From the NCBI GenBank assembly GCA_041592335.1, contig JBFHQE010000001.1, forward strand, positions 124,001 through 188,000: DNA of 64,000 nt, read 5' to 3'. A program made the translations under genes and the position numbers. This DNA comes from JBFHQE01 sp041592335 (GTDB lineage: Bacteria > Pseudomonadota > Gammaproteobacteria > Thiohalobacterales > Thiohalobacteraceae). Below the pieces are notes generated by a model, which searched no databases, was not told the DNA's origin, and saw only the letters and a program-made list of their open reading frames with translations. Positions 49,419 through 58,866 of the stretch are shown one piece after another; positions within the stretch are counted from its first letter, which is position 1; the number at the start of each line of letters is the position of its first letter.

Positions 49419-50144
49419 CTACAAATCCAGCAGAATTTCCTGTTCCTGCGCTGAAGGTTCGAAACCGCGCGTTTCGTAGTAATCGAAAATTGCCTTCACC
49501 ACATCCTTGGGGTCATCCAGCAGCTGGAACAGGTCCAGGTCTTCCGGTGAAATTGTGCCTTCCTTCACCAGCGTATTCTTGAACCAGTCGATCAGCCCTT
49601 CCCAGAACGGAGTATGTACCAGAATGATCGGAATCCGGCGTGTCTTGCCGGTCTGTACCAGCGTCAGAATCTCCGCCATCTCATCCAGGGTGCCGAAACC
49701 GCCAGGCAGCACCACGTAGGCCGAGGCGTATTTCACGAACATGACCTTGCGCGAAAAGAAGTGACGGAAGTTCAGTGCGATGTCCTGATAGGGGTTGCCC
49801 ACCTGTTCATGCGGTAACTGGATGTTCAGACCGATGCTCGGTGAGCGCCCGGCCTGCGCGCCCTTGTTGGCGGCTTCCATGATGCCCGGGCCACCACCGC
49901 TTACCACGGAGAAACCGGCATCGGAAAGTTCGCGCGCGATTTCCTCGGCCAGCTGGTAGACAGGGTCTTCGGGCTTGGTGCGGGCGGAACCAAAAATACT
50001 GACCGAGGGTTTGATGCGCGCCAGCCGCTCAAAGCCTTCGACAAATTCCGCCATAATCTGGAAGATTTTCCAGGATTCGCGGCTTAACTGGGCATCGTTG
50101 ACCGGCATCATGCCGAGATGGTGCCTGCGGGTTTTATCGTCCAT
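49419..50144 (-). CDS. LOG-family nucleotide 5'-monophosphate nucleosidase
   Basis: The 241-residue protein has the LOG/TIGR00730 motifs S-G-G-G-P-G-I-M-E-A-A-N-K-G near residues 83-96 and L-P-G-G-F-G-T-L-D-E near residues 143-152. These proteins release ribose-5-phosphate from nucleotide monophosphates, including cytokinin precursors in plants; in bacteria they salvage purine nucleotides. F-G-S-A-R-T precedes the core. It is divergent from polA across 108 bases. Confidence 0.92.
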   Translation of the reverse strand: MDDKTRRHHLGMMPVNDAQLSRESWKIFQIMAEFVEGFERLARIKPSVSIFGSARTKPEDPVYQLAEEIARELSDAGFSVVSGGGPGIMEAANKGAQAGRSPSIGLNIQLPHEQVGNPYQDIALNFRHFFSRKVMFVKYASAYVVLPGGFGTLDEMAEILTLVQTGKTRRIPIILVHTPFWEGLIDWFKNTLVKEGTISPEDLDLFQLLDDPKDVVKAIFDYYETRGFEPSAQEQEILLDL

Positions 50145-50252
50145 GGTCGTCCTTTCACTATCGTTATCTGGTAACTTGTTATCGACGCTCGGGTAAGCGG
50201 TCTTGAGGATGTTACCATTAACCTATTCACGCAACTGAAAAAATGAGCATTC

Positions 50253-52964
50253 ATGGCTGAACAAAAACCCGTCATTCTGGTCGATGGCTCGTCCTACCTG
50301 TTTCGCGCCTACCACGCACTGCCCCCGCTCACCAATTCCCATGGCGAAGCGACCGGTGCGGTCTATGGCGTGGTTAATATGCTGAAAAAACTATTGGCGG
50401 ATTATGGTTCGCTCAACACGGTGGTGGTGTTCGACGCCAAGGGCAAGACCTTCCGCGACGATCTCTATAAGGAGTACAAGGCGCATCGTCCGCCGATGCC
50501 GGACGATCTGCGTGAACAGATCGAACCCCTGCATGAAATCGTGCAGGCGATGGGTTTCCCCATGCTGATGATCCCGGGTGTCGAGGCGGATGACGTCATC
50601 GGCACGCTGGCGATGGAGGCCACGCGTAAGGGTATAGAGGTCGTTATCTCGACCGGTGACAAGGACATTGCGCAACTGGTGAACGATCATGTGCGCCTGA
50701 TCAACACCATGACCAATACCGAACTGGATCGGGCGGGAGTGATCGACAAGTTTGGCGTGCCGCCGGAACGCATTATCGATTTCCTCGCGCTGGTGGGCGA
50801 TAGCGCGGATAACATTCCCGGCGTGCCCAAGGTCGGTCCCAAGACGGCCGCCAAGTGGCTCAATGAGTACGGTACGCTGGATGATGTCATCGCCAATGCC
50901 GAGAACATCAAAGGCAAGGTTGGTGAAAACCTGCGCAACAACCTTGATCAGCTTGAGCTGTCACGCCAGCTAACTACTATCAAATGCGATGTTGAACTCA
51001 GCACGCCGGTGGAAAAACTCTGCATGGCCGAGCCAGATAACGATGCCTTGCGTGACTGGTTTACCCGCCTGGAATTCAAGACCTGGCTGAAACAGCTGTC
51101 AGGCGATGCGGATGAAGTTCCTGTTGAAGAAGATGAAGTAACGCCAGCCAAAATTGAAGGCGATTATGAAACGGTGACGACACAAAAGCAGCTGGATGCC
51201 TGGATAGCAAAGCTGGAAAAAGCGGCGCTGTTTTCCTTCGATACCGAAACCACCAGCCTGGATTATATGCAGGCAGAGATTGTCGGCGTGTCCTTTGCGG
51301 TTGAGGCGGGCAAGGCAGCCTATGTGCCGCTGGCGCACGATTATCCCGGCGCGCCTGATCAACTGGATCGTGATGCGGTTCTAAAGCAGCTGCAGCCATT
51401 GCTTGAAGATGAGCAGCCGAAAAAGATTGGTCAGAATCTCAAGTACGATATGAGCGTGCTGGCCAATCATGGTATCAGGCTCAGGGGGATTGCCTTCGAT
51501 ACCATGCTGGAATCGTACGTGATAAACAGTACCGGCAGCCGCCACGATATGGATTCGCTGTCGGCAAATTATCTCGATCACAAGACCATCAAATATGAAG
51601 ATGTCGCGGGCAAGGGAGCCAAGCAGCTGACGTTTAACCAGGTGCCAATCGAGACGGCTGCGCCTTACGCGGCGGAAGATGCCGACATCACGTTGCGCCT
51701 GCACCAGGCCCTGTGGCCAAAGCTGGAAAAAGAACCTTCCCTGCAAGCTGTTTTCAACGACATCGAAATGCCATTGATGAGAGTGTTGTCACGCATTGAG
51801 CGCAACGGTGTACTGGTGGATGCCAGGATGTTGGCCATACAAAGTAAGCAGTTGGCCAAGCGCATGCTGGAAATCGAAGAGGAAGCCTATGTCTCTGCCG
51901 GACAACCCTTTAACCTGAGTTCGCCGAAACAGATCCAGGAAATCCTGTTTGAAAAGCAGGGACTGCCCGTCATATCCAAGACACCAAAAGGCGTGCCGTC
52001 AACGGCGGAAAACGTGTTGCAGGAACTGGCGGAGGATTATGAATTGCCGCGCTTGATCCTGGAGTATCGTTCGCTTAGCAAACTCAAATCGACCTATACC
52101 GATAAGCTCCCGCACCAGATTAATCCCGCCACCGGGCGGGTGCATACCTCGTATCACCAGGCAGTCGCAGCGACCGGACGCCTGTCATCTTCCGATCCCA
52201 ACCTGCAGAACATCCCGATTCGCAGTGAAGAGGGGCGCCGGATACGCAAGGCCTTTATTGCTGGCGATGGGAAGCGCATCGTGGCGGCTGACTACTCGCA
52301 GATCGAGCTGCGCATCATGGCGCATCTGTCCGGGGACAAGGGTTTGCTAGATGCCTTTGCCAAGGGTGAAGACATTCACAAGGCGACCGCGGCGGAAGTG
52401 TTCGGTGTTGCGCTGGACAAGGTGAGCAGCGATCAACGTCGTTCGGCCAAGGCAATTAACTTTGGTCTTATTTATGGCATGTCCGCGTTCGGTCTGGCCC
52501 GGCAACTCGGGATACCGCGTGGCGATGCGCAGCAATATGTGGAACTCTATTTCGAGCGTTATCCCGGCGTAAAAAAATACATGGATGACACGCGCGCCAA
52601 GGCGCATGACACCGGTTATGTGGAAACGCTGTTCGGGCGGCGTTTGTATCTGCCGGAAATCAACGCGAAGAACCAGTCGCGTCGGGCGGCGGCGGAGCGC
52701 ACGGCCATCAATGCGCCGATGCAGGGTACCGCGGCGGACATCATCAAGCTGGCCATGATTAAAATGGCTGGCTGGTTGGATGACCACAAGCTGGATGCCC
52801 TGATGATCATGCAGGTGCATGATGAGCTGGTGTTCGAAGTGTCAGAAAAAGACGTGGATGCCCTCACTAAAGCCATTAAAAATCAAATGGAATCCGCGGC
52901 GTCCTTGTCGGTGCCACTGGAAGTGGACGTGGGGATTGGCGCCAGTTGGGAAGAGGCGCACTAG
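50253..52964 (+). CDS. polA: DNA polymerase I
   Basis: The 903-residue enzyme has all three domains: the N-terminal 5'-3' nuclease with V-D-G-S-S-Y-L-F-R-A-Y, and the 3'-5' proofreading domain with D-T-E-T-T-S, N-L-K-Y-D and Y-A-A-E-D-A-D, so it keeps its catalytic acids. The polymerase domain has D-Y-S-Q-I-E-L-R, R-R-S-A-K-A-I-N-F-G and H-D-E-L-V-F-E. It fills gaps after Okazaki-fragment maturation and excision repair. Length is close to E. coli (928). The downstream 438 bases before engB hold an inverted repeat and a probable sRNA. Confidence 0.98.
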   Translation: MAEQKPVILVDGSSYLFRAYHALPPLTNSHGEATGAVYGVVNMLKKLLADYGSLNTVVVFDAKGKTFRDDLYKEYKAHRPPMPDDLREQIEPLHEIVQAMGFPMLMIPGVEADDVIGTLAMEATRKGIEVVISTGDKDIAQLVNDHVRLINTMTNTELDRAGVIDKFGVPPERIIDFLALVGDSADNIPGVPKVGPKTAAKWLNEYGTLDDVIANAENIKGKVGENLRNNLDQLELSRQLTTIKCDVELSTPVEKLCMAEPDNDALRDWFTRLEFKTWLKQLSGDADEVPVEEDEVTPAKIEGDYETVTTQKQLDAWIAKLEKAALFSFDTETTSLDYMQAEIVGVSFAVEAGKAAYVPLAHDYPGAPDQLDRDAVLKQLQPLLEDEQPKKIGQNLKYDMSVLANHGIRLRGIAFDTMLESYVINSTGSRHDMDSLSANYLDHKTIKYEDVAGKGAKQLTFNQVPIETAAPYAAEDADITLRLHQALWPKLEKEPSLQAVFNDIEMPLMRVLSRIERNGVLVDARMLAIQSKQLAKRMLEIEEEAYVSAGQPFNLSSPKQIQEILFEKQGLPVISKTPKGVPSTAENVLQELAEDYELPRLILEYRSLSKLKSTYTDKLPHQINPATGRVHTSYHQAVAATGRLSSSDPNLQNIPIRSEEGRRIRKAFIAGDGKRIVAADYSQIELRIMAHLSGDKGLLDAFAKGEDIHKATAAEVFGVALDKVSSDQRRSAKAINFGLIYGMSAFGLARQLGIPRGDAQQYVELYFERYPGVKKYMDDTRAKAHDTGYVETLFGRRLYLPEINAKNQSRRAAAERTAINAPMQGTAADIIKLAMIKMAGWLDDHKLDALMIMQVHDELVFEVSEKDVDALTKAIKNQMESAASLSVPLEVDVGIGASWEEAH

Positions 52965-52979
52965 GTTATTGCTCATGGC

Positions 52980-53027
52980 TTGTTAAAACATTGTTAATTC
53001 AATGGTGGATATAACAATGTTTAACAA
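52980..53027. repeat. Inverted repeat after polA
   Basis: TTGTTAAAACATTGTTA and TAACAATGTTTAACAA form a long AT-rich stem (one bulged A) around a 15-base loop, beginning 16 bases after the polA stop. There is no clean T-tract after it (TTGTTCTGTTT), so it may be an unusual terminator, an mRNA-end stabiliser or a protein-binding palindrome. Confidence 0.65.
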
Positions 53028-53091
53028 TTGTTCTGTTTAGGATCGCATAAACTTCACGCTATGTTCTGTGTTGGTTAATTTTATTGTGGCT

Positions 53092-53119
53092 GGAACTTTT
53101 TGCGATTACGCAAGTCTCA
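53092..53119 (+). promoter_or_regulatory. Sigma-E/AlgU-type promoter for the polA-engB sRNA
   Basis: GGAACTT is followed after exactly 16 bases by TCTCA, a close match to the envelope-stress sigma factor consensus GAACTT-N16-17-TCTGA. It points toward a chain of hairpins ending in a U-tract, with the expected RNA start about 6 bases further on. Confidence 0.65.
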
Positions 53120-53125
53120 GCTACC

Positions 53126-53252
53126 AGAACCGACACGGTTCAGTGAATCCCACTCACCCTCCCTGGAGTGGGCATTCCTCCAAGGCTCAGGCACCCCAAC
53201 CTGAGCCTGCAGTTGCCCCGGCTACCCTCCCCCTGGCGCCGGGGTTTTTTTT
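53126..53252 (+). ncRNA. Probable Spot 42/ErsA-position small RNA
   Basis: About 127 bases between polA and engB form consecutive stem-loops: GAACC/GGTTC, CCCACTC/GAGTGGG, a perfect 8-base GGCTCAGG/CCTGAGCC, and a terminal CCCCGG/CCGGGG followed by eight T residues. C-rich loops (ACCCTCCCTG, CACCCCAA, CTACCCTCCCCC) could pair with Shine-Dalgarno sequences of target mRNAs. No convincing open frame with a ribosome site is seen. Spot 42 and Pseudomonas ErsA occupy this same polA-engB position. End coordinates are estimates from promoter and terminator; the RNA class is inferred. Confidence 0.7.
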
Positions 53253-53402
53253 GCTTACAGAAAACACCACAGCATTTTAACGCTGTCACAATTCCTGTGG
53301 ATGTTCTCTGTTAAGAAAGGAGTGCGGCCAGAACTTTTTATGAGCGACTCATCTTTTCCTGGAGCGAAGAAAAATGTTGTGGCCGCGCTCAAGCGACAGC
53401 GG

Positions 53403-54002
53403 TCAGGCTTCTTCCCGCCACAGATTCAATATTTCAATCAGGCCTTCAATACCTTGCCGTTTGGTGGCGGAGAAAAGCTGCACAGTGGCTTCCAGTTGCC
53501 CGGCTTCCAGTGCGTTCTGGACAGCCTGCAGGGTACGGGTTGCCACGCTCGGTTTCAGTTTGTCTGCCTTGGTGAGCAGGATGTGAATTCGTAAACCCGC
53601 GGCTTCCGCCATGTTAAGCATCTGTTCGTCGTACTCGGTGAGCGGATGGCGTGAGTCCATCAATAGAATAAGACCAACCAGCGCCTGGCGCGCCTCCAGG
53701 TAATGGGCCAGATGGTGTTGCCATTTTTTCTTCAGCTCCAGCGGCACCTTGGCGAATCCGTAGCCGGGCAGATCAACCAGCTTCAGTTCATCATCGACAC
53801 GGAAGAAATTGATCAGCTGGGTGCGGCCCGGGGTCTTACTGGTGCGGGCCAGGTTTTTTTGCTGGGTCAGGGTGTTAAGCGCGCTCGATTTACCGGCGTT
53901 GGAGCGTCCGGCAAAGGCGATTTCAATGCCCTCGTCTGGCGGGCATTTAGCCAGCGTGGGGGCGCTTTGAATAAAGTAGGCCTTGGCGTAGGGATTTTTC
54001 AT
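53403..54002 (-). CDS. engB: Ribosome biogenesis GTP-binding protein EngB (YihA/YsxC)
   Basis: EngB is an essential small GTPase needed for assembly of the large ribosomal subunit. The 199-residue protein has G1 A-F-A-G-R-S-N-A-G-K-S-S near residue 29, the switch T-P-G-R-T-Q-L-I-N-F-F, D-L-P-G-Y-G-F-A and T-K-A-D-K-L. It is convergent with polA and the intervening sRNA, and divergent from the cytochrome c4 gene, an arrangement also known in Pseudomonas. Confidence 0.96.
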   Translation of the reverse strand: MKNPYAKAYFIQSAPTLAKCPPDEGIEIAFAGRSNAGKSSALNTLTQQKNLARTSKTPGRTQLINFFRVDDELKLVDLPGYGFAKVPLELKKKWQHHLAHYLEARQALVGLILLMDSRHPLTEYDEQMLNMAEAAGLRIHILLTKADKLKPSVATRTLQAVQNALEAGQLEATVQLFSATKRQGIEGLIEILNLWREEA

Positions 54003-54221
54003 GTGGGCTATTGTCGCCGGAATGCGCGGGCATCACAAACCCTTGTTTTTCCGTCAGTCCTGGACCTGGAATCGGGAAATTACCTTGAACCGCGGGCGTT
54101 GCGCTGGTATAAATGCGTCCTCTTTTTGGCGGCGGCTTCGCCGTGCGGCAGCATCCCTTCTATTAGAATGTTGCCACGATTCCCAAAAATTGCCCTCGGG
54201 CAGTCAGGAGTAAGATCAGAC

Positions 54222-54836
54222 ATGAAAATGAAGTTATTCGTTGCAGCCGCCCTGTCTGTGAGCGCGGCCTTCACCGCCACTACCGCTGTTGCCGCCGATG
54301 CCGCAGCCGGTAAAGCCAAATCCGCCATGTGTGCTTCTTGCCACGGCGCCGATGGCAACAGTTTCAATCCTGACTGGCCGAAGCTGGCCGGACAGCACGC
54401 CGGTTATATCGCCAAGCAGCTGGCGGATTTCAAGGCAGGTACAGACCGCAGCAACGCCCTGATGGCGGGCATGGTCGCCGGCCTGACGCCGGAAGACATG
54501 GATAACCTGGGCGCTTATTTTTCAAGCCAGACCCTGACCATGGGTGAAGCGGATCCCGCGCTGGTGGAACTGGGCGAAGCTATCTACCGCGGCGGCAACA
54601 AGACTTCCGGCGTGGCTGCCTGTATGGCCTGCCACGGTCCGAACGGTGCGGGTAATCCTCAGGCCAACTTCCCGGCCCTGCATGGTCAGCACGCCAAGTA
54701 CACCGCGACCCAGCTGAAAGACTTCCGCGCGGGTAACCGCAAGAATGACGCGGGTGCCATGATGCGTAACATCGCCGCCAAGATGACCGACAAGGAAATC
54801 GAAGCCGTGGCCTCCTATATTCAAGGGCTGCGCTAA
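54222..54836 (+). CDS. Diheme cytochrome c4
   Basis: The 204-residue protein has an N-terminal signal peptide (ending T-A-V-A-A near residue 25) and two class I heme domains with C-A-S-C-H at residues 37-41 and C-M-A-C-H at residues 134-138. Each is followed by G-A-D-G or G-P-N-G and a distal methionine region (L-M-A-G-M, A-M-M-R-N). This is the layout of periplasmic cytochrome c4, an electron donor to terminal oxidases. The frame is open far upstream but antisense to engB; the ATG with TCAGGAG is the real start. It precedes the heme-attachment genes. Confidence 0.95.
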   Translation: MKMKLFVAAALSVSAAFTATTAVAADAAAGKAKSAMCASCHGADGNSFNPDWPKLAGQHAGYIAKQLADFKAGTDRSNALMAGMVAGLTPEDMDNLGAYFSSQTLTMGEADPALVELGEAIYRGGNKTSGVAACMACHGPNGAGNPQANFPALHGQHAKYTATQLKDFRAGNRKNDAGAMMRNIAAKMTDKEIEAVASYIQGLR

Positions 54837-54866
54837 TCGGCATTAACTGACAGAAGTTGATACATT

Positions 54867-54896
54867 AAAAGGGTGGCTGATTAGCTGCCCTTTTTT
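54867..54896 (+). terminator. Terminator after cytochrome c4
   Basis: AAAAGGGTGGCT and AGCTGCCCTTTT pair (two G-T pairs) around GATT, ending in a run of six T residues. It separates the cytochrome c4 gene from resB. Confidence 0.8.
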
Positions 54897-54919
54897 GTCT
54901 AGGACCGGCGAATACGCAC

Positions 54920-56920
54920 GTGAATACAGCAACCATCAAAAACCCTTCCAGCAATAAGCACCCTTCGGTCTGGCTGGAGTTTCTCGGTTCCATGTACCTG
55001 GCCATTTCCCTGCTGGTCACGGTTGCTATCGCCTCGGTCGTCGGCACGGTGCTGCAACAGAACGAGCCTTACCAGAATTACATCATCAAGTTCGGCCCCT
55101 TCTGGCACGAGGTATTCCTGACACTCGGCCTGTACGACGTATACAGCGCGGGCTGGTTTTTATTCATCCTTACCTTCCTGGTGGTGTCCACCAGTGTCTG
55201 CATCTATCGCAATGCACCCACCATGGTGCGCGACATGAACCATTTCCGGCTGGATATGCAGGCCGATCGCATGCGCCTGATGAAACACCACCTGGAAGTG
55301 GAAACCCATGATCCAGCGAATGCGGAACAGACCATCCGGCAACTGTTGAGGCGCAAGGGTTATCGCCTGCGCAGCCGGGACAGCGAAGGCCAGCGCGTGA
55401 TCGCCGCGAAGAAAGGCGCGCTCAATCGGCTGGGTTACCTGTTTACCCACCTGGCGATTGTGATTATCTGCGTGGGTGGCCTGGTGGATGGCAACATCGC
55501 GTTGAAGCTTAAGGAGCTGTCCGGGCAGATCCAGCCCGAGACGCGCGATATACCGGCATCGGAGGTGCCGGAGATCAGCTGGTTGCCGAAGGAAAACCCC
55601 TCGTTTCGCGGTAATGTGAATGTACCGGAAGGGGGCAGTGCAAGCCTGGTGTTCCTACAGTTACGCGATGGTTACCTGGTGCAGCCGCTGCCATTTCGAA
55701 TTGCGCTAAAGGACTTTCGGGTTGAGCATTACGAGTCGGGACAGCCCAAGTCGTTCGAATCCGACCTGGTGGTGTTCGATGAAACAGAAGCAGAACCACT
55801 GGAGGCGACCATCGCGGTCAATCACCCGCTTATCTATAAGGGTCATGCGATTTATCAGGCCAGTTTCCAGGACGGCGGTTCGCTGCTCGATATCAATGCC
55901 TGGTCGTTGAACTATGAAACCGTCGAGCAACAGCAATTCGCCACGGCCGTGTTTCAGAACATGGAAGTTGAAACCTCGCGCGGCAAGTTGACCCTGGAGG
56001 TGGATGATTTCCGGTTGTTCAACATCAACCCGGCCGAGGAAGGTTCCGGCAAGCGGTTCCAGAATTATGGTCCGAACTTCAAATTCAAGTTGCGTAATGC
56101 CCAGGGCGAGGCGCGCGAGTATGAGAACTATATGACGCCGGTCAAGCTGGAGGGGCGCTGGTTCTACCTGAGCGGCATGCGCTCGCAGGTTTCAGATCCG
56201 TTTTTCTATCTGCATATTCCCGCTGACCCGAACCAGAGCCTGGATCGATTCATGAATTTCAATGCCCTGTTGCGCAATGAACCCGAGATAAGAAAGGTTG
56301 CGGAACAGGCGACCGCTGAAACTTTTGTGGCGATGGGTGTGTCAGATGACAAGATGCGGGCGGAAGTCATCGATACCATGGCGCGACTGGTGAATCTGTT
56401 TGCCACCGACGGTTTCAACGGCATTGTCAGTCATGTTGAAACCCATGTGCCGGAAGAACGGCGCATGCAGGTGATGGATGCCTACATGAAGGTGTTACGC
56501 AATGTGCTGAGCGCCGCCTATGCCGAGGTGCTGACACGAGAAGGCGTGGATTTAAGCGCTGACGTCAGCGAGCAGGACGCGGTTTTCTATGATGATGCGA
56601 TCAATGCGATGGCTTCGCTCCCGGCCTACGGTTCGCCCTTCTTCCTGCAGCTGAAAAACTTCGAGCACGTGCAGGCTTCCGGGCTGCAGATCGCAAAAGC
56701 CCCCGGCAAGGGTGTGGTCTATTTCGGGTTTTTCCTGATTTGTGCTGGGGTATTTATGATGTTTTACATTCATCCGCGCCGCATCTGGGTCATGTTTAAC
56801 CCCAACAATGACCGAACCACGGTATTATTGGCCGGCAGCGGTGATCGCAACCTGCGGGAATTCGAGCAGGATTTTGAGCGTCTGAAACAACAGATCGCGC
56901 GTGACCTGAAACAACCGTAA
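54920..56920 (+). CDS. resB: ResB-family cytochrome c assembly protein
   Basis: ResB (Ccs1) and CcsA form the System II complex that carries heme across the membrane and attaches it to apocytochromes c. The 666-residue protein starts at GTG, has three N-terminal hydrophobic helices (about residues 20-45, 75-95 and 168-185), a large periplasmic domain and a C-terminal helix near residue 600. Typical stretches include L-G-S-M-Y-L-A-I-S-L-L-V-T-V-A-I-A-S and V-F-D-E-T-E. ccsA follows after 21 bases. Confidence 0.92.
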   Translation: MNTATIKNPSSNKHPSVWLEFLGSMYLAISLLVTVAIASVVGTVLQQNEPYQNYIIKFGPFWHEVFLTLGLYDVYSAGWFLFILTFLVVSTSVCIYRNAPTMVRDMNHFRLDMQADRMRLMKHHLEVETHDPANAEQTIRQLLRRKGYRLRSRDSEGQRVIAAKKGALNRLGYLFTHLAIVIICVGGLVDGNIALKLKELSGQIQPETRDIPASEVPEISWLPKENPSFRGNVNVPEGGSASLVFLQLRDGYLVQPLPFRIALKDFRVEHYESGQPKSFESDLVVFDETEAEPLEATIAVNHPLIYKGHAIYQASFQDGGSLLDINAWSLNYETVEQQQFATAVFQNMEVETSRGKLTLEVDDFRLFNINPAEEGSGKRFQNYGPNFKFKLRNAQGEAREYENYMTPVKLEGRWFYLSGMRSQVSDPFFYLHIPADPNQSLDRFMNFNALLRNEPEIRKVAEQATAETFVAMGVSDDKMRAEVIDTMARLVNLFATDGFNGIVSHVETHVPEERRMQVMDAYMKVLRNVLSAAYAEVLTREGVDLSADVSEQDAVFYDDAINAMASLPAYGSPFFLQLKNFEHVQASGLQIAKAPGKGVVYFGFFLICAGVFMMFYIHPRRIWVMFNPNNDRTTVLLAGSGDRNLREFEQDFERLKQQIARDLKQP

Positions 56921-56941
56921 TTTATTAGTGCGAGACTGATT

Positions 56942-58120
56942 ATGTCTGTAACCCAAGATGAACTGGCGCAACATTTCGATGACCGCCCCTTTCTGAAACG
57001 GCTGAACTGGTTTGACTGGGTCTGGGCATTGCTCACGCTTGTGGGTTCCGGCTTTGCCTATTCCAAGTACAACAGCCTCATGGATGGCTACGAGATCGGT
57101 ATCCTGTTCGGATCGGCCATTGCATTGATTGGCTGGGGCTGGTCATGGAAGGCGGTACGTGGTTATTCGCTGGCTGTCGCCTTGATCAGTCTGTTTGCGA
57201 TCTGGCAATACGGCGATGACCTGGCGCGCGGCGAACAGGCATTCTTCCTGAAATACCTGGTTTCCAGCCAGTCGGCGATCATGTGGATGAGCGCGTTGTA
57301 TGTATTGGCAACGGTGACCTATTTCATTCATACCTTCTCGCGCAGTGAATTCGTCGGCAAGGTCGCCAGTAGCATGACCTGGGTTGCGACGGTCATGGGT
57401 CTGGTCGGTCTGATGGTGCGCTGGCGCGAGTCGTACCTCATCAGTCACGATGTCGGTCATATCCCGGTCAGTAATCTTTACGAAGTCTTTATTCTCTTCG
57501 CGGTTATTACGGCACTGCTCTATCTCTATTACGAAGGCAAGTACCGCACCCGGGCGATGGGCGGTTTTGTGCTGCTGGTGATTTCGGCGGCGGTTGGATT
57601 TCTGTTGTGGTACACCTTCGATCGCGGTGCGCATGAAATTGCGCCGCTGGTACCGGCGTTACAGTCCTACTGGATGAAGATTCATGTGCCGGCCAACTTT
57701 ATCGGTTATGGTGCCTTCGCGCTGGCGGCCATGGTCGGCGTGGCGCACCTGTTGCGTTCAGGTCAGGAAAAGAAAGGTAAAGAAGGATTCTGGGTGAAGG
57801 CATTACCGCCGATCGAGATGCTGGATGATGTCATGTATAAATCCATTGCACTGGGTTTTGCCTTCTTCACCGTCGCCACTATTCTCGGTGCACTTTGGGC
57901 GGCGGAAGCCTGGGGCGGTTACTGGTCCTGGGACCCGAAAGAAACCTGGGCGCTGATCGTCTGGTTGAACTATGCGGCCTGGTTGCACATGCGCCTGACC
58001 AAGGGCTGGCGCGGCACGCCGATGGCATGGTGGGCGATTGTCGGTCTGTTCGTGACCCTGTTCGCCTTCCTTGGCGTGAACATGTTCCTGTCCGGTCTGC
58101 ATTCCTACGGGGAACTGTAA
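56942..58120 (+). CDS. ccsA: CcsA/ResC-family heme lyase
   Basis: The 392-residue protein has about eight to nine membrane helices and the tryptophan-rich heme-handling motif W-G-G-Y-W-S-W-D-P-K-E-T-W-A-L near residue 322. Flanking conserved histidines are in M-K-I-H-V-P-A-N-F and W-L-H-M-R. Together with ResB this is System II for cytochrome c maturation. No System I ccm genes occur in this window. Confidence 0.94.
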   Translation: MSVTQDELAQHFDDRPFLKRLNWFDWVWALLTLVGSGFAYSKYNSLMDGYEIGILFGSAIALIGWGWSWKAVRGYSLAVALISLFAIWQYGDDLARGEQAFFLKYLVSSQSAIMWMSALYVLATVTYFIHTFSRSEFVGKVASSMTWVATVMGLVGLMVRWRESYLISHDVGHIPVSNLYEVFILFAVITALLYLYYEGKYRTRAMGGFVLLVISAAVGFLLWYTFDRGAHEIAPLVPALQSYWMKIHVPANFIGYGAFALAAMVGVAHLLRSGQEKKGKEGFWVKALPPIEMLDDVMYKSIALGFAFFTVATILGALWAAEAWGGYWSWDPKETWALIVWLNYAAWLHMRLTKGWRGTPMAWWAIVGLFVTLFAFLGVNMFLSGLHSYGEL

Positions 58121-58190
58121 ACCTGCTTCAGGGTCTGTTCAGCCAACCGGGTTACCATTAACGAAAGTAATAAAAGTCTGAGGGAATGTT

Positions 58191-58844
58191 ATGTTGTTAA
58201 GCGTTAAGCGGCTGTTGGGATTATTCATGATGCTGTCGTTGCCGTTGGGGGCGCAGGCAATCGACGGGCACGAAGGTCACGGCCACGCCAGCGGTGAAAC
58301 CTATGCCATGGTGACGCCACCACAACCTACCAATGATGCCAGCAAGATCGAAGTGGTGGAGCTGTTCTGGTATGGCTGTCCGCACTGTTTCCAGCTGGAG
58401 CCAAAAGTGGAGCAATGGCAGGAGAGCTTGCCCGAGGATGTAGACTTCATTCGCATGCCCGCAATCCTCGGCCCCAATTGGGAACTGCTGGCGCGCGCCT
58501 GGTACGCGGCTGAACTGCTGGACGCGACCGACAAGATCCATGGCCCGTTGTTCAAGGCCCTGCACGTGGATCGCAAGCGGATTGCCCGCCTGGACCAGCT
58601 GCGTGAATTCTTCATCGAGCAAGGCGTGAGCGCCGAGGATTTCGATAACACCTACAACTCGTTCGGCGTCGCCGCCAAGGTCAACCGCGCCAAGCAGATG
58701 ACCCAGCGCTATGGCATCAACGGCGTGCCCGCCATGATCGTCAACGGCAAGTACCGCACCAACGCGACCCTGGCCGGGAATGAAGACGCGATGTTTGAAG
58801 TGGTCAACGAGTTGATTCAGCAGGAAAGGCAGGCGGCAAAATAA
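58191..58844 (+). CDS. dsbA: Thiol:disulfide interchange protein DsbA
   Basis: The 217-residue periplasmic protein has a signal peptide (L-G-L-F-M-M-L-S-L-P-L-G-A-Q-A), a histidine-rich stretch H-E-G-H-G-H, and a thioredoxin fold with C-P-H-C at residues 63-66, the cis-proline G-V-P-A-M and a helical insert. It introduces disulfide bonds in exported proteins. The neighbouring cytochrome c biogenesis genes make it a possible but unproven partner for thiol state control of apocytochromes. GAGGG precedes the start. Confidence 0.94.
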   Translation: MLLSVKRLLGLFMMLSLPLGAQAIDGHEGHGHASGETYAMVTPPQPTNDASKIEVVELFWYGCPHCFQLEPKVEQWQESLPEDVDFIRMPAILGPNWELLARAWYAAELLDATDKIHGPLFKALHVDRKRIARLDQLREFFIEQGVSAEDFDNTYNSFGVAAKVNRAKQMTQRYGINGVPAMIVNGKYRTNATLAGNEDAMFEVVNELIQQERQAAK

Positions 58845-58866
58845 ATCTGTATCCTGACTTCAGTCA

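Noticed and set aside
53703..54221. Upstream extension of the cytochrome c4 frame
   Set aside because: The extension runs antisense through engB; the signal peptide and ribosome site support the ATG at 54222.
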